From Gelria sp. (GTDB lineage: Bacteria > Bacillota > Syntrophomonadia > Syntrophomonadales > Syntrophomonadaceae): 7,789 nucleotides of DNA. The notes under the pieces were generated by a model. That model was not told where the DNA came from and did no database searches. It saw only the letters and a list, made by a program, of their open reading frames with translations. Made by a program: the position numbers and the translations under genes. Position 1 is the first letter of the stretch. The number at the start of each line of letters is the position of its first letter. Positions 1 through 5,840 of this stretch are shown here, in pieces. The DNA lies in contig DUMX01000238.1 in NCBI GenBank assembly GCA_012839665.1, positions 1-7,789 of the forward strand, written 5' to 3'.

Positions 1-10
1 AAAGCAATAA

Positions 11-736
11 ACAGATTCGGGTCTGCGCTATGTGTATGATATTTTCCAACAGGAAGAAGTAGATAATGTGATCTGGGTATGGAATCCCAATGATATCTCT
101 TTCCCTGATTTTAAATGGAACCACGCTTTCTTATATTATCCGGGCGATGAGTATGTAGATGTGGTAGGTTTGACCGGCTACAATACCGGCACCTATTATG
201 CAGGGGAACAATGGCGGGAATTCGCGTACATATATGACTCCATGTACCGGTTATATGGCAGCGTTTTTAAACATCCGTTTATGATCACTGAGTTTGGTTG
301 CAACTCGGTGGGTGGTGACAAAGCCGCCTGGATTGATAATATGTTTGCAGCCATTAAACAATATCCGCGCATTAAAGCTGCTATCTGGTGGAGCGGGACC
401 GACTGGGATTCCCAGAATCGACCCGCTCGCATCTACCGTATTGATGAGAATAATCAAGTGTTAGACGCCTTCACCCGGGGACTGACCGAATACCAGCCAA
501 AATCAGTCAGTGCGGGGGCGCAAGGTGGGGAAAAGGATGACGTCTCTGATAGAGGGGGAGCCGGTGATGAGCATAACCAGGCGGTCGATGCCGATACCCA
601 TGCCACCTGCCGGGGGCATGCCGTATTCCAAGGCTTTTATGTAATCCTCGTCCATCATATGGGCTTCACTGTCTCCTTGGGCTCTTTTCTCTACCTGATT
701 CAAGAAACGCTGTTTTTGGTCTATGGGGTCATTTAG
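11..736 (+). pseudogene. 3' fragment of a GH26-like glycoside hydrolase, probably broken
   Basis: The reading frame from base 11 to about 500 encodes the C-terminal half of a (beta/alpha)8 glycoside hydrolase resembling family GH26 (beta-mannanase type). Visible landmarks are NVIWVWNPN, YYPGDEYVDVVGLTGYN, the likely nucleophile Glu in MITEFG (codon 290-292), and an aromatic IWWSGTDWD strand near the end. The acid/base Glu of this family would lie upstream, outside the window. An in-frame TAA at 8-10 cuts the frame off from upstream sequence. The GTG at 32 has no ribosome binding site, so a frameshift or nonsense mutation near the edge is likely. Homology seems to end near YQPK, just before lysS. 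The last 78 codons (503-736) lie antisense to lysS and look like read-through after loss of the native stop. Family assignment is by motif recognition only, and substrate is unknown. Confidence 0.6.
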
Positions 737-1978
737 TTCGGAAAAGGCATTGGCTATTTCCCGCTGCATAATAAATAGTTCAAAACGGTCAGTAAACTCG
801 GGATTAACAGCGTTCCTTTTGGCCAATGGAGAAATTTCTACCGGGTGTCCGTAAACAAATGTTGGTTGGATAAGCTTTTGTTCAACAAACTCCTCGAAAA
901 CCTCATTAATCAGCTCTCCGCGGGTGGTTTTATCATCTATTTCCATATTCAGGCTGCGGGCTGCAGACTGGGCTTCTTCATCACTCTTGATATCGGTGAA
1001 GTTAACTCCAGTATATTTTTCAATGGCTTCCAGCATGGATATGCGCTGCCAGGGCGGAGTGAAGTCGATAAGCTGCCCTTCCATTTCTACTGTCATAGTA
1101 CCATTTACCTGTTTTACCACAGCGGCAATCAAGTTCTCAGCTAAATCCATCATAGTTTCAAAATCACCATAGGCCTGGTATATTTCCAGCATGGTGAATT
1201 CAGGATTATGGCGGGTGGATATACCTTCGTTACGGAAGTTGCGGTTTATTTCATAGACTTTTTCTAATCCTCCTACTATCAGGCGCTTTAAATATAGTTC
1301 CGGGGCAATGCGCAGGTACAGGTCCATATCCAGAGCATTATGATAGGTAATAAAGGGACGGGCAGTGGCACCACCAGCTATAGGCTGCATCATGGGGGTT
1401 TCTACTTCCAGATAACCACGTTCATCCAGATAGTTTCTCATTTCTTTGATGATACAGCTGCGCTTAATGAATACTTCTTTTACTTCGGGGTTGACGATAA
1501 GGTCAACATAGCGCTGGCGATAACGCAGTTCTACGTCTTTGAGCCCGTGCCATTTTTCCGGCAGGGGCTGCAGGGATTTGGACAGGTAGATTAGTTCTCG
1601 GACGTGAACGCTAATTTCTCCTTTGCGGGTACGAAAAACTTCGCCTTCGATTCCCAGTATGTCGCCTATATCCAGTTTCTTGAATAGTTCATAATTTTCT
1701 TCTCCGAGGTCATTCTGGCGAAAATAGAGCTGGATGTTTCCGCTTAAATCCTGGAGGTTGGCAAACCCGGCTTTGCCATGACGTCTTTTGGCCATAATTC
1801 TGCCGGCTATTTTTACTGTCTGTCCTTCCATTTCGGTAAAGTTTTCCAGGATCTTAAGGGCAGTAGCATTACGGTCAAAGCGCTGTCCAAAAGGGTCTAT
1901 ACCAGCGGAGCGCAATTCTTCCAGCTTGTCCCGGCGCACCTTAATAAGCTCGCTGATATTTTGTTCTTGTTCTGACAT
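503..1978 (-). CDS. lysS: Lysyl-tRNA synthetase, class II
   Basis: Cytoplasmic enzyme that activates lysine with ATP and charges tRNA-Lys. The 491-aa length matches bacterial class II LysRS (about 490-505). An N-terminal anticodon-binding OB fold covers roughly residues 55-135 (GFANLQDLSGNIQLYF at 71-86). The catalytic domain follows, with motif 1 around 170-198, motif 2 at about 246-263 (NRNFRNEGISTRHNPEF) and motif 3 at 458-470 (GGMGIGIDRLVML). The C-terminus, SIRDVILFPTLRPR, is the normal end of the family, so the gene is intact despite its convergent overlap with the glycosidase remnant. The ATG at 1978 is preceded by TAGGGAG at suitable spacing. It starts 39 nt after greA with no promoter or terminator between, so it is very likely co-transcribed with greA. 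No hairpin-plus-U terminator follows its stop. The pair greA-lysS is common in Clostridia. Confidence 0.97.
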   Translation of the reverse strand: MSEQEQNISELIKVRRDKLEELRSAGIDPFGQRFDRNATALKILENFTEMEGQTVKIAGRIMAKRRHGKAGFANLQDLSGNIQLYFRQNDLGEENYELFKKLDIGDILGIEGEVFRTRKGEISVHVRELIYLSKSLQPLPEKWHGLKDVELRYRQRYVDLIVNPEVKEVFIKRSCIIKEMRNYLDERGYLEVETPMMQPIAGGATARPFITYHNALDMDLYLRIAPELYLKRLIVGGLEKVYEINRNFRNEGISTRHNPEFTMLEIYQAYGDFETMMDLAENLIAAVVKQVNGTMTVEMEGQLIDFTPPWQRISMLEAIEKYTGVNFTDIKSDEEAQSAARSLNMEIDDKTTRGELINEVFEEFVEQKLIQPTFVYGHPVEISPLAKRNAVNPEFTDRFELFIMQREIANAFSELNDPIDQKQRFLNQVEKRAQGDSEAHMMDEDYIKALEYGMPPAGGMGIGIDRLVMLITGSPSIRDVILFPTLRPRTD

Positions 1979-2017
1979 TATTACACTCCCTAATATTGCA
2001 AATACTCGTCCTTAATT

Positions 2018-2497
2018 CTATTTCTCTACTTTTTTTATTTTATACTTAATGATGCCTGCCGGAGCTTCAACGGAGACGGTGGAATTAACCTTTTTGCCCA
2101 GGATGGCGCGGCCTACCGGGGATTCGTCAGAGATTTTACCGTCCTTTAGTTTCGACTCCACCGAGGAAACCAGTAATACTGTAACCTCTCGCTTTGATTT
2201 GACTTCTTGCAGGGTAACTTTTGAACCCAGGGAAACTACATCGGTACGGATATCAGTTTCCTCCATGAGACGGGCATTTTTGAGGGTTTTTTCGAGGGTT
2301 AGAATTCTGCCTTCTATGAAGGCTTGTTCATTCTTAGCATCCTCATACTCGGAATTTTCAGTTATATCGCCAAAGGCCCTCGCCTGTTTTATCCGTTCTG
2401 CCACTGCTTCCCGCCGCACCGATTTCAAATGCTCCAGCTCGGATTCGAGCTGCTGCAGGCCTTCTTTAGTTAGAATAATCTCCTTTTCTCCGGTCAT
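2018..2497 (-). CDS. greA: Transcription elongation factor GreA
   Basis: Binds the RNA polymerase secondary channel and stimulates cleavage of backtracked RNA. The 159-aa length matches the family (about 158). Residues 1-75 form the N-terminal coiled coil. Its tip carries the conserved ARAFGDITENSEYEDAK, with the acidic pair Asp44 and Glu47 that places the catalytic metal. Residues from about 82 form the C-terminal FKBP-like domain (GSKVTL, ISDESPVGRAILGKKV near 123-137). The ISDESPVGRAILGK segment is typical of GreA. The start ATG at 2497 has AGGGAG 7 nt upstream. It is preceded by its own perfect sigma-A promoter at 2587-2615 and an approximately 83-nt leader, and is followed by lysS after 39 nt. 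It may also receive transcripts from the three upstream genes. Confidence 0.97.
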   Translation of the reverse strand: MTGEKEIILTKEGLQQLESELEHLKSVRREAVAERIKQARAFGDITENSEYEDAKNEQAFIEGRILTLEKTLKNARLMEETDIRTDVVSLGSKVTLQEVKSKREVTVLLVSSVESKLKDGKISDESPVGRAILGKKVNSTVSVEAPAGIIKYKIKKVEK

Positions 2498-2512
2498 ATT
2501 ATCGCTCCCTAA

Positions 2513-2536
2513 CTTAAATAATTAAGCCCCCGGCTT
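2513..2536 (-). promoter_or_regulatory. Two overlapping small hairpins in the greA leader
   Basis: In the transcribed strand the leader can form AAGCC-GGG-GGCTT (2524-2536) or CTTAA-TTAT-TTAAG (2513-2526). The two stems share bases 2524-2526, so they exclude each other. The second lies directly before the AGGGAG ribosome binding site of greA. Both stems are only 5 bp, so a regulatory role is inference and chance is a real alternative. Confidence 0.25.
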
Positions 2537-2551
2537 GAAACTTCTAATAAC

Positions 2552-2580
2552 AAAAAAAATCTAGCCTCTGCAGCTATCTT
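2552..2580 (-). terminator. Weak hairpin followed by U8 between the 305-aa gene and greA
   Basis: On the minus strand, TAGC (2573-2576) pairs with GCTA (2562-2565) around a 7-nt loop. It can be extended through two G-A mismatches to AAA/UUU pairs, and runs into eight T residues at 2552-2559. This could partly terminate transcripts coming from the upstream three-gene set. The predicted greA start (about 2580) lies inside or just before the stem, so greA transcripts themselves would be too short here for intrinsic termination. The stem is weak, which limits confidence. Confidence 0.35.
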
Positions 2581-2586
2581 TATGGT

Positions 2587-2615
2587 ATTATAAGTAGCTC
2601 ATATGGCCTTGTCAA
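2587..2615 (-). promoter_or_regulatory. Perfect-consensus sigma-A promoter for greA-lysS
   Basis: Reading the minus strand, TTGACA (2610-2615), a 17-nt spacer and TATAAT (2587-2592) match the vegetative sigma consensus at all 12 positions with optimal spacing. The -35 box lies inside the last codons of the 305-aa gene, which ends at 2599. The predicted start is near 2580, leaving an approximately 83-nt untranslated leader before greA. It implies that greA and lysS are transcribed strongly and independently of the upstream regulator operon. Confidence 0.85.
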
Positions 2616-3516
2616 GAAAGAGGTCCCACAGACCCAGCTCATCGCCAATCTGCTGTAGGGTAAGGAAAATGTTACCTTCACTTCCGTTAGCTTCATTTTT
2701 CCTTATTTGTTCTCCACCCGACGACAAAATTCCTGCTTCCCCCCGCATACATGTTTCCATAATCGGGGCCAGATTATGCAGGCTACTATCCATGCCGTTT
2801 TGGATTAATTTGCTCTCTAGTTCCGGAGCCAGACCGCAGACGTTGTTGGTAAGTCGTATGCAGCAAACTTCAGGGAAAGCAACTGCCAAACTTTCCTGCT
2901 GCGGGTCAAAGACAAAAACGAGGTCTCCGGCTTCCCAACTATGCGGATTTAACATGCTGGTACTTACAGCATATCCTTTTTCATAAAGTAAACGGTAAGT
3001 CATTACTTCGTATTGGGCCGGGTACATGGTTTGAATGGAAAGGGGAACTCCGCACGGGCTGATACCGCTGATGAATTCGGAATAATGCTCCAGCTCGCCT
3101 ACCATGATCAGGCGCTTTATTTCCCGCCGGGAAATTATGCGAGTAATTATAGCGGCAGCCAGGGCCTTGATAAAATTATCTCCGAAAACTAATGGAAAAT
3201 CTATGGCTAAGTCAAGTAATTGTTTTTTCAAACGGCGGTCTACAGCCAGGCTGGGTAACTGATAATCCCGGGCTATCTCGGCAGAACGTTTGAACATGTT
3301 CTGCTGTTTTTCGGGCTCGATGAGGCTCAGGTTACCAGATCCCAAAGGCATACTTATCTGACATCCGGTAAAGTTAAGGTCATTTAACTGAATTAGTTTT
3401 TCCACCCGGGGGAGAAAAAAAACCGGGGCCAGCCGGTTTAAAATATATTTCCGGTAAAATAGACCCCGTTTTTCAGTGTTGTTTAATTTAAAAAAGGCAA
3501 AATCTAAATCAAGCAT
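2599..3516 (-). CDS. Conserved protein of unknown function, 305 aa, third gene of the regulator operon
   Basis: I do not recognise a named family. No signal peptide or clear membrane segment is seen, so it is probably cytoplasmic. Features include an amphipathic, aromatic N-terminus (residues 1-45), a basic region with IARDYQLPSLAVDRRLKK (81-98), and a helix plus strand with Rossmann-like character (GDNFIKALAAAIITRI, then IKRLIMVGE, 112-141). Next come GISPCGVPLSIQTMYPAQYE (151-170), an acidic strand GDLVFVFD (197-204), and a run of cysteines (155, 218, 219, 227, 256) that might bind a metal or be redox active. The ATG at 3516 lies inside the end of the preceding gene (8-bp overlap) with GGAG 8-9 nt upstream, indicating translational coupling and probably a shared function with the 304-aa protein. 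Its 3' end contains the -35 box of greA. A dinucleotide or small-molecule enzyme is possible, but function is unassigned. Confidence 0.85.
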   Translation of the reverse strand: MLDLDFAFFKLNNTEKRGLFYRKYILNRLAPVFFLPRVEKLIQLNDLNFTGCQISMPLGSGNLSLIEPEKQQNMFKRSAEIARDYQLPSLAVDRRLKKQLLDLAIDFPLVFGDNFIKALAAAIITRIISRREIKRLIMVGELEHYSEFISGISPCGVPLSIQTMYPAQYEVMTYRLLYEKGYAVSTSMLNPHSWEAGDLVFVFDPQQESLAVAFPEVCCIRLTNNVCGLAPELESKLIQNGMDSSLHNLAPIMETCMRGEAGILSSGGEQIRKNEANGSEGNIFLTLQQIGDELGLWDLFLDKAI

Positions 3517-4423
3517 CCATTTTCTCCAGGTCTACCACCCCTGGCTTTATATCCAACTCTTTCAGCATATTGTAGTAATCTTGCGGGGATATTTGGTCCA
3601 GTGGTCGCTTCATAATAGCTACCATGAGGGCTTCGATAACATTGGTACCAAATGACCGCCCTCCCATGTCCGGTGTAGTGGTAATTACTTTACTAACTCC
3701 CCGCTCTTTTAGCATTTTCATGTCATCTCTGGTGGTAGTATTAGTAATAACTACCTGCCCCTGCAGTTTATCGGGCAAATAGCGGCGGATATAATTAAAG
3801 TCTCCGGCTAAAATATCCGCTGCATAATAATATTGTGAATGTTTGGGAATTATGACATCCTGCTGGTCTCCAGTTGGATAAAGTTTATCAAAGGGCATAC
3901 GGACTACTATCGGAGCTGCTACCCGTCCAAGTATTTTTAAGGTTTTAAGCGAATGCATGGGCAGTGGAATTCCTACTGTATAGATAAAATCGCCCAGGGT
4001 CAGTTTGGCTCCCATTTCAGCAAAGGCTTCAGCCATACCGAAACGGTCCACTGCACATACCATGAGTACATTTTTTTCACGCAGGTTCAGGATGCCATTA
4101 TGGTTAATATCCATTATGCACTTACGTTCGAGGGTGTTTTTAAGGCCGCTTCCATCCACTATGGGGGTTTTGCGGGCTTCTTTTGCTATTTTCTTGGCAT
4201 CCCGGATGGTGTAACGCCTGCCGGCTATATAGACATAAAGGTCAATGCCTCCCATTCCAAAGGCATCAACTTTGCCGTCCAGTTCCCGGACCAGGTTTAT
4301 GGCTTTATCCCAATCTCCGTTAGTTCCGATACGCTCAATCCGAAAATGCTCACCCATGAAATCGGTTTCAATGGCATGGTCACGTTTGGATGCACCGAGG
4401 CTGACGCTTACAACTCGCTTCAA
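3509..4423 (-). CDS. Conserved protein of the family often labelled 'quinate 5-dehydrogenase'; function unproven
   Basis: A 304-aa soluble protein, recalled from Clostridia genomes under the automatic name quinate 5-dehydrogenase. I do not see the marks of the shikimate/quinate dehydrogenase family, such as a GAGGA-type dinucleotide loop or the Lys/Asp catalytic pair in their usual setting, so the name may be misleading. Recognisable blocks are VVSVSLGAS at the N-terminus, GMGGIDLYV (57-64), PIVDGSGLKNTLER (87-100), VDRFGMAEAFAEMGAKLTLGDF (125-146), VVITNTTTRDDMKMLKERGV (224-243) and ITTTPDMGGRSFGTNVIEA (247-265). The last two, with TNTTT and GGRSFGTN, look like ligand or phosphate loops in an alpha/beta fold. 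The ATG at 4423 follows AAGGGAGG, 25 nt after the regulator's stop. It overlaps the next gene by 8 bp. Its position suggests it is controlled by, or works with, that regulator. Confidence 0.85.
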   Translation of the reverse strand: MKRVVSVSLGASKRDHAIETDFMGEHFRIERIGTNGDWDKAINLVRELDGKVDAFGMGGIDLYVYIAGRRYTIRDAKKIAKEARKTPIVDGSGLKNTLERKCIMDINHNGILNLREKNVLMVCAVDRFGMAEAFAEMGAKLTLGDFIYTVGIPLPMHSLKTLKILGRVAAPIVVRMPFDKLYPTGDQQDVIIPKHSQYYYAADILAGDFNYIRRYLPDKLQGQVVITNTTTRDDMKMLKERGVSKVITTTPDMGGRSFGTNVIEALMVAIMKRPLDQISPQDYYNMLKELDIKPGVVDLEKMDA

Positions 4424-4448
4424 TATTTAACCTCCCTTAAATATGCGC

Positions 4449-4979
4449 TCATCGGGCGGATTTGATGGAGCGTAGAATTTTTTTTAGTTCTGTCGGGTCA
4501 ACCCATTTGTCCTCAGTAATCGGGGATGTGCCTATTTCTATAGATATTACCTGCCCATCCAGTACTCCTTCCATTAATTTTATACGTTCATCGGAGCCTA
4601 TACAGATGACTACTTCATGGGAGCGTACCTGGGCAGTAAGGTCCATTATTTCATTGAGCAGTTCCTTGCCGCTGCGGCGGTTGATGAAGTCCAAACGCTC
4701 CTCTTCAGTCATTAAAAGGATAAAATCGATACCTTCATTTTGCAGTATCTCCCGAATTTCTTCTTTATTTAGGATAGGAAAGCCTACGCAGGCTATAGTC
4801 TGACCTTTACGTAGTTCGCCAATACTTTCCAGGCGCGAAATAAAGGTACGGTCTATGTTTAAGCGGTCAGCGATTTCCTGTTGGGAAAACCCGCGGGTTC
4901 TCATGTTAAGAGTCTTTTTTAAGGTTTTTTCGATTTTTTCCCAGCTGATAATTTTATGCTGAATTCGAAAAAAATCCAT
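4449..4979 (-). CDS. Helix-turn-helix transcriptional regulator with a C-terminal alpha/beta domain
   Basis: A 176-aa protein. Residues 28-53 carry a clear helix-turn-helix (TRGFSQQEIADRLNIDRTFISRLES) of the Xre or sigma-region-4 type. Residues 60-176 look like a small alpha/beta domain, with strands TIACVGFPI, FILLM, VVICIGSD and VISIEIG, and may sense a ligand or hold the dimer. The exact family is not recognised. The start is placed at ATG 4979, which has AGGAGA 8-9 nt upstream. An in-frame GTG at 5012 lies within the operator-like dyad and lacks such a site. It is the first gene of a three-gene set, 25 nt before the 304-aa gene, behind a good promoter (5026-5054) with a dyad at the predicted start site. 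That suggests autoregulation, but this is inferred. Confidence 0.85.
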   Translation of the reverse strand: MDFFRIQHKIISWEKIEKTLKKTLNMRTRGFSQQEIADRLNIDRTFISRLESIGELRKGQTIACVGFPILNKEEIREILQNEGIDFILLMTEEERLDFINRRSGKELLNEIMDLTAQVRSHEVVICIGSDERIKLMEGVLDGQVISIEIGTSPITEDKWVDPTELKKILRSIKSAR

Positions 4980-5000
4980 AGGGGCATCTCCTTTGCGCAC

Positions 5001-5019
5001 AAAGTTGTTCACAAACTTT
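5001..5019. promoter_or_regulatory. Operator-like 19-bp inverted repeat at the regulator's start site
   Basis: AAAGTT and AACTTT form perfect 6-bp arms around a 7-bp centre. The dyad begins at the predicted transcription start (about 5019) of the regulator operon and lies upstream of its ribosome binding site. Size and place fit a dimeric helix-turn-helix repressor site, most simply the neighbouring regulator acting on itself. No binding evidence is available. Confidence 0.45.
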
Positions 5020-5025
5020 TTCGTT

Positions 5026-5054
5026 ATTGTAGCATCTCAGGAAAATTAATGCAA
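5026..5054 (-). promoter_or_regulatory. Sigma-A promoter of the regulator operon
   Basis: On the minus strand TTGCAT (5049-5054), a 17-nt spacer and TACAAT (5026-5031) match the vegetative consensus at 4 of 6 and 5 of 6 positions with optimal spacing. The predicted start is near 5019, about 40 nt before the ATG at 4979. It is the only good candidate between the hicA promoter and the regulator gene. Confidence 0.65.
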
Positions 5055-5090
5055 TAGGAAGGGGTGACATTGGCTTTTTTAGGCGCGGGT

Positions 5091-5122
5091 GACGCGGATT
5101 TATAAGGATTTACGCGGAATTT
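5091..5122. repeat. Two ACGCGGA-containing direct repeats, 20-bp period
   Basis: ACGCGGATTT (from 5092) recurs as ACGCGGAATTT (from 5112), with a partial GGATTTA copy between. The spacing equals about two helical turns. It lies in the spacer between the divergent regulator and hicA promoters. It could be a protein-binding site or a fragment of a dispersed repeat. I recall similar ACGCGGATTTACGCGGAT strings in intergenic regions of other bacteria, but cannot check this here. Confidence 0.4.
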
Positions 5123-5167
5123 TTTTACCGCTGAATTTTATTATAATTTTTAACTTTTTCCCTTTTA

Positions 5168-5196
5168 TTGACACGTGTAAATGGCACGTGTATAAT
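5168..5196 (+). promoter_or_regulatory. Perfect-consensus sigma-A promoter of hicAB
   Basis: TTGACA (5168-5173), a 17-nt spacer and TATAAT (5191-5196) match the vegetative consensus fully, preceded by an A/T-rich tract (5120-5167) that could act as an UP element. The predicted start is near 5203, giving a very short leader before the hicA ATG at 5220. Such a strong promoter is expected to be held down by the antitoxin. Confidence 0.9.
5171..5192. promoter_or_regulatory. Probable HicB operator: twin CACGTGTA sites inside the promoter
   Basis: CACGTGTA occurs at 5172-5179 and again at 5185-5192, a 13-bp period. Each contains the 6-bp palindrome CACGTG, and the left one extends to ACACGTGT. The copies overlap the end of the -35 box and the start of the -10 box, so a bound protein would block polymerase. 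The ribbon-helix-helix tail of HicB, encoded downstream, is the natural candidate because such proteins bind short repeated half sites as dimers of dimers. Confidence 0.6.
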
Positions 5197-5219
5197 TGAA
5201 TCGCAGGGAGGTTGTGCGG

Positions 5220-5402
5220 ATGAAACCTAAGGAATTACTTAAGTTGCTTTACGCAGATGGTTGGGTGAAAAAAGAGCAAAGGGGATCGCATATACAATTA
5301 ATTCACCCAACTAAAACAAATAAAATAACGGTTCCATACCACAACAAAGACCTTAAGCCTGGAATCCTACATGACATCCTTAAACAGGCGGGATTGAAAT
5401 AA
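5220..5402 (+). CDS. hicA: HicA-family mRNA interferase toxin
   Basis: A 60-aa protein with the small double-stranded-RNA-binding-like fold of HicA toxins, which cleave mRNA and stop growth when free of HicB. The hallmark is RGSHIQL, with His24 as the expected catalytic histidine. It is followed by a short hairpin, the conserved ITVPYHNKDLKPGIL segment and the C-terminal DILKQAGL helix, all typical of the family in order and length. The ATG at 5220 has AGGGAGG with an 8-nt spacer. An in-frame TTG at 5196 overlaps the -10 box and is rejected. It is 31 nt ahead of hicB in the same direction, and both are on the opposite strand to all neighbouring intact genes, which fits a mobile defence or stress module inserted into a housekeeping cluster. 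No key residue is missing, so it appears functional. Confidence 0.9.
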   Translation: MKPKELLKLLYADGWVKKEQRGSHIQLIHPTKTNKITVPYHNKDLKPGILHDILKQAGLK

Positions 5403-5417
5403 ACCCCGCTAAATCTT

Positions 5418-5436
5418 AAAGGAGGAATGTATTTTG
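5418..5436 (+). promoter_or_regulatory. Ribosome binding site that selects a TTG start for hicB
   Basis: AAAGGAGG ends 9 nt before TTG at 5434, ideal spacing. A closer ATG at 5427 lies only 2 nt after the site and opens a four-codon frame ending at the TAA at 5439-5441, overlapping the hicB start. An in-frame ATG at 5452 has no such site. The weak start codon behind a full Shine-Dalgarno may tune the antitoxin level. Confidence 0.6.
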
Positions 5437-5835
5437 GATAAATATTTATTCATGGCAGTGTTTACACCTGCCCCGGAAGGTGGCTATGAAGTCAGGTTTC
5501 CCGATCTACCCGGCTGCTTCTCACAAGGTGATTCTTTGGAAGAAGCCATGGTTCTGGCTAAAGATGCATTAGAGCTGCATCTCTGGGGAATGGAAGATGA
5601 CAATAATCCAATTCCCCCCGCAACTTTACCAGAGAATATTGAATTTGAAAAAGGCTGTTTCACTGTTCCTATTAGTGTCTACATGCCGCCTATTCGAGAA
5701 GAAATGGACAACAAAACTATTAAAAAAACCCTGACCATTCCGGCTTGGTTAAATCGTGTTTCTGAAGAAGCCGGCGTTAACTTCTCCCAAACCCTGCAGA
5801 AAGCTTTAAAACAGCAACTGGGCATCCAGGACTAA
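5434..5835 (+). CDS. hicB: HicB-family antitoxin with ribbon-helix-helix DNA-binding tail
   Basis: A 133-aa antitoxin that binds and blocks HicA and likely represses the operon. Residues 1-75 form the HicB partial RNase H-like domain, with the family signature DLPGCFSQGDSLEEAMVLA at 24-42 followed by a helix and the W-G-M-E-D segment. Residues 94-131 (KTIKKTLTIPAWLN, then VNFSQTLQKALKQQLG) form a MetJ/Arc-type ribbon-helix-helix, one of the two DNA-binding types seen in HicB proteins. It should recognise the CACGTGTA repeats in the promoter. The start is TTG 5434 on the strength of a full AAAGGAGG site. An ATG at 5452 would remove the first strand. The gene is intact and convergent with dusB, which ends 35 nt further on. 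Family assignment is firm; operator choice is inferred. Confidence 0.92.
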   Translation: MDKYLFMAVFTPAPEGGYEVRFPDLPGCFSQGDSLEEAMVLAKDALELHLWGMEDDNNPIPPATLPENIEFEKGCFTVPISVYMPPIREEMDNKTIKKTLTIPAWLNRVSEEAGVNFSQTLQKALKQQLGIQD

Positions 5836-5840
5836 ACCGA

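Noticed and set aside
481..511. ACTGAC/GTCAGT inverted repeat at the lysS stop as a terminator
   Set aside because: Only 6 bp with a 19-nt loop and no T run on either strand.
2049..2525. 158-codon open frame on the plus strand opposite greA
   Set aside because: It is an exact shadow of greA, with serine-rich low-complexity translation and no ribosome binding site.
1979..2598. T-box or lysine riboswitch controlling lysS
   Set aside because: The gap before lysS is 39 nt and the greA leader about 83 nt, both too short. No T-box sequence (TGGNACCGCG-like) is present.
3953..4465. 170-codon open frame on the plus strand opposite the 304-aa gene
   Set aside because: The minus-strand gene has a strong ribosome binding site and family-like motifs. 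The plus frame has neither.
4980..5012. GTG start that would lengthen the HTH regulator by 11 residues
   Set aside because: It lies in the dyad near the transcription start and has no ribosome binding site, whereas ATG 4979 has AGGAGA.
5196..5219. Upstream TTG start that would lengthen HicA by 8 residues
   Set aside because: The TTG overlaps the -10 box and would precede the transcription start. ATG 5220 has an ideal binding site.
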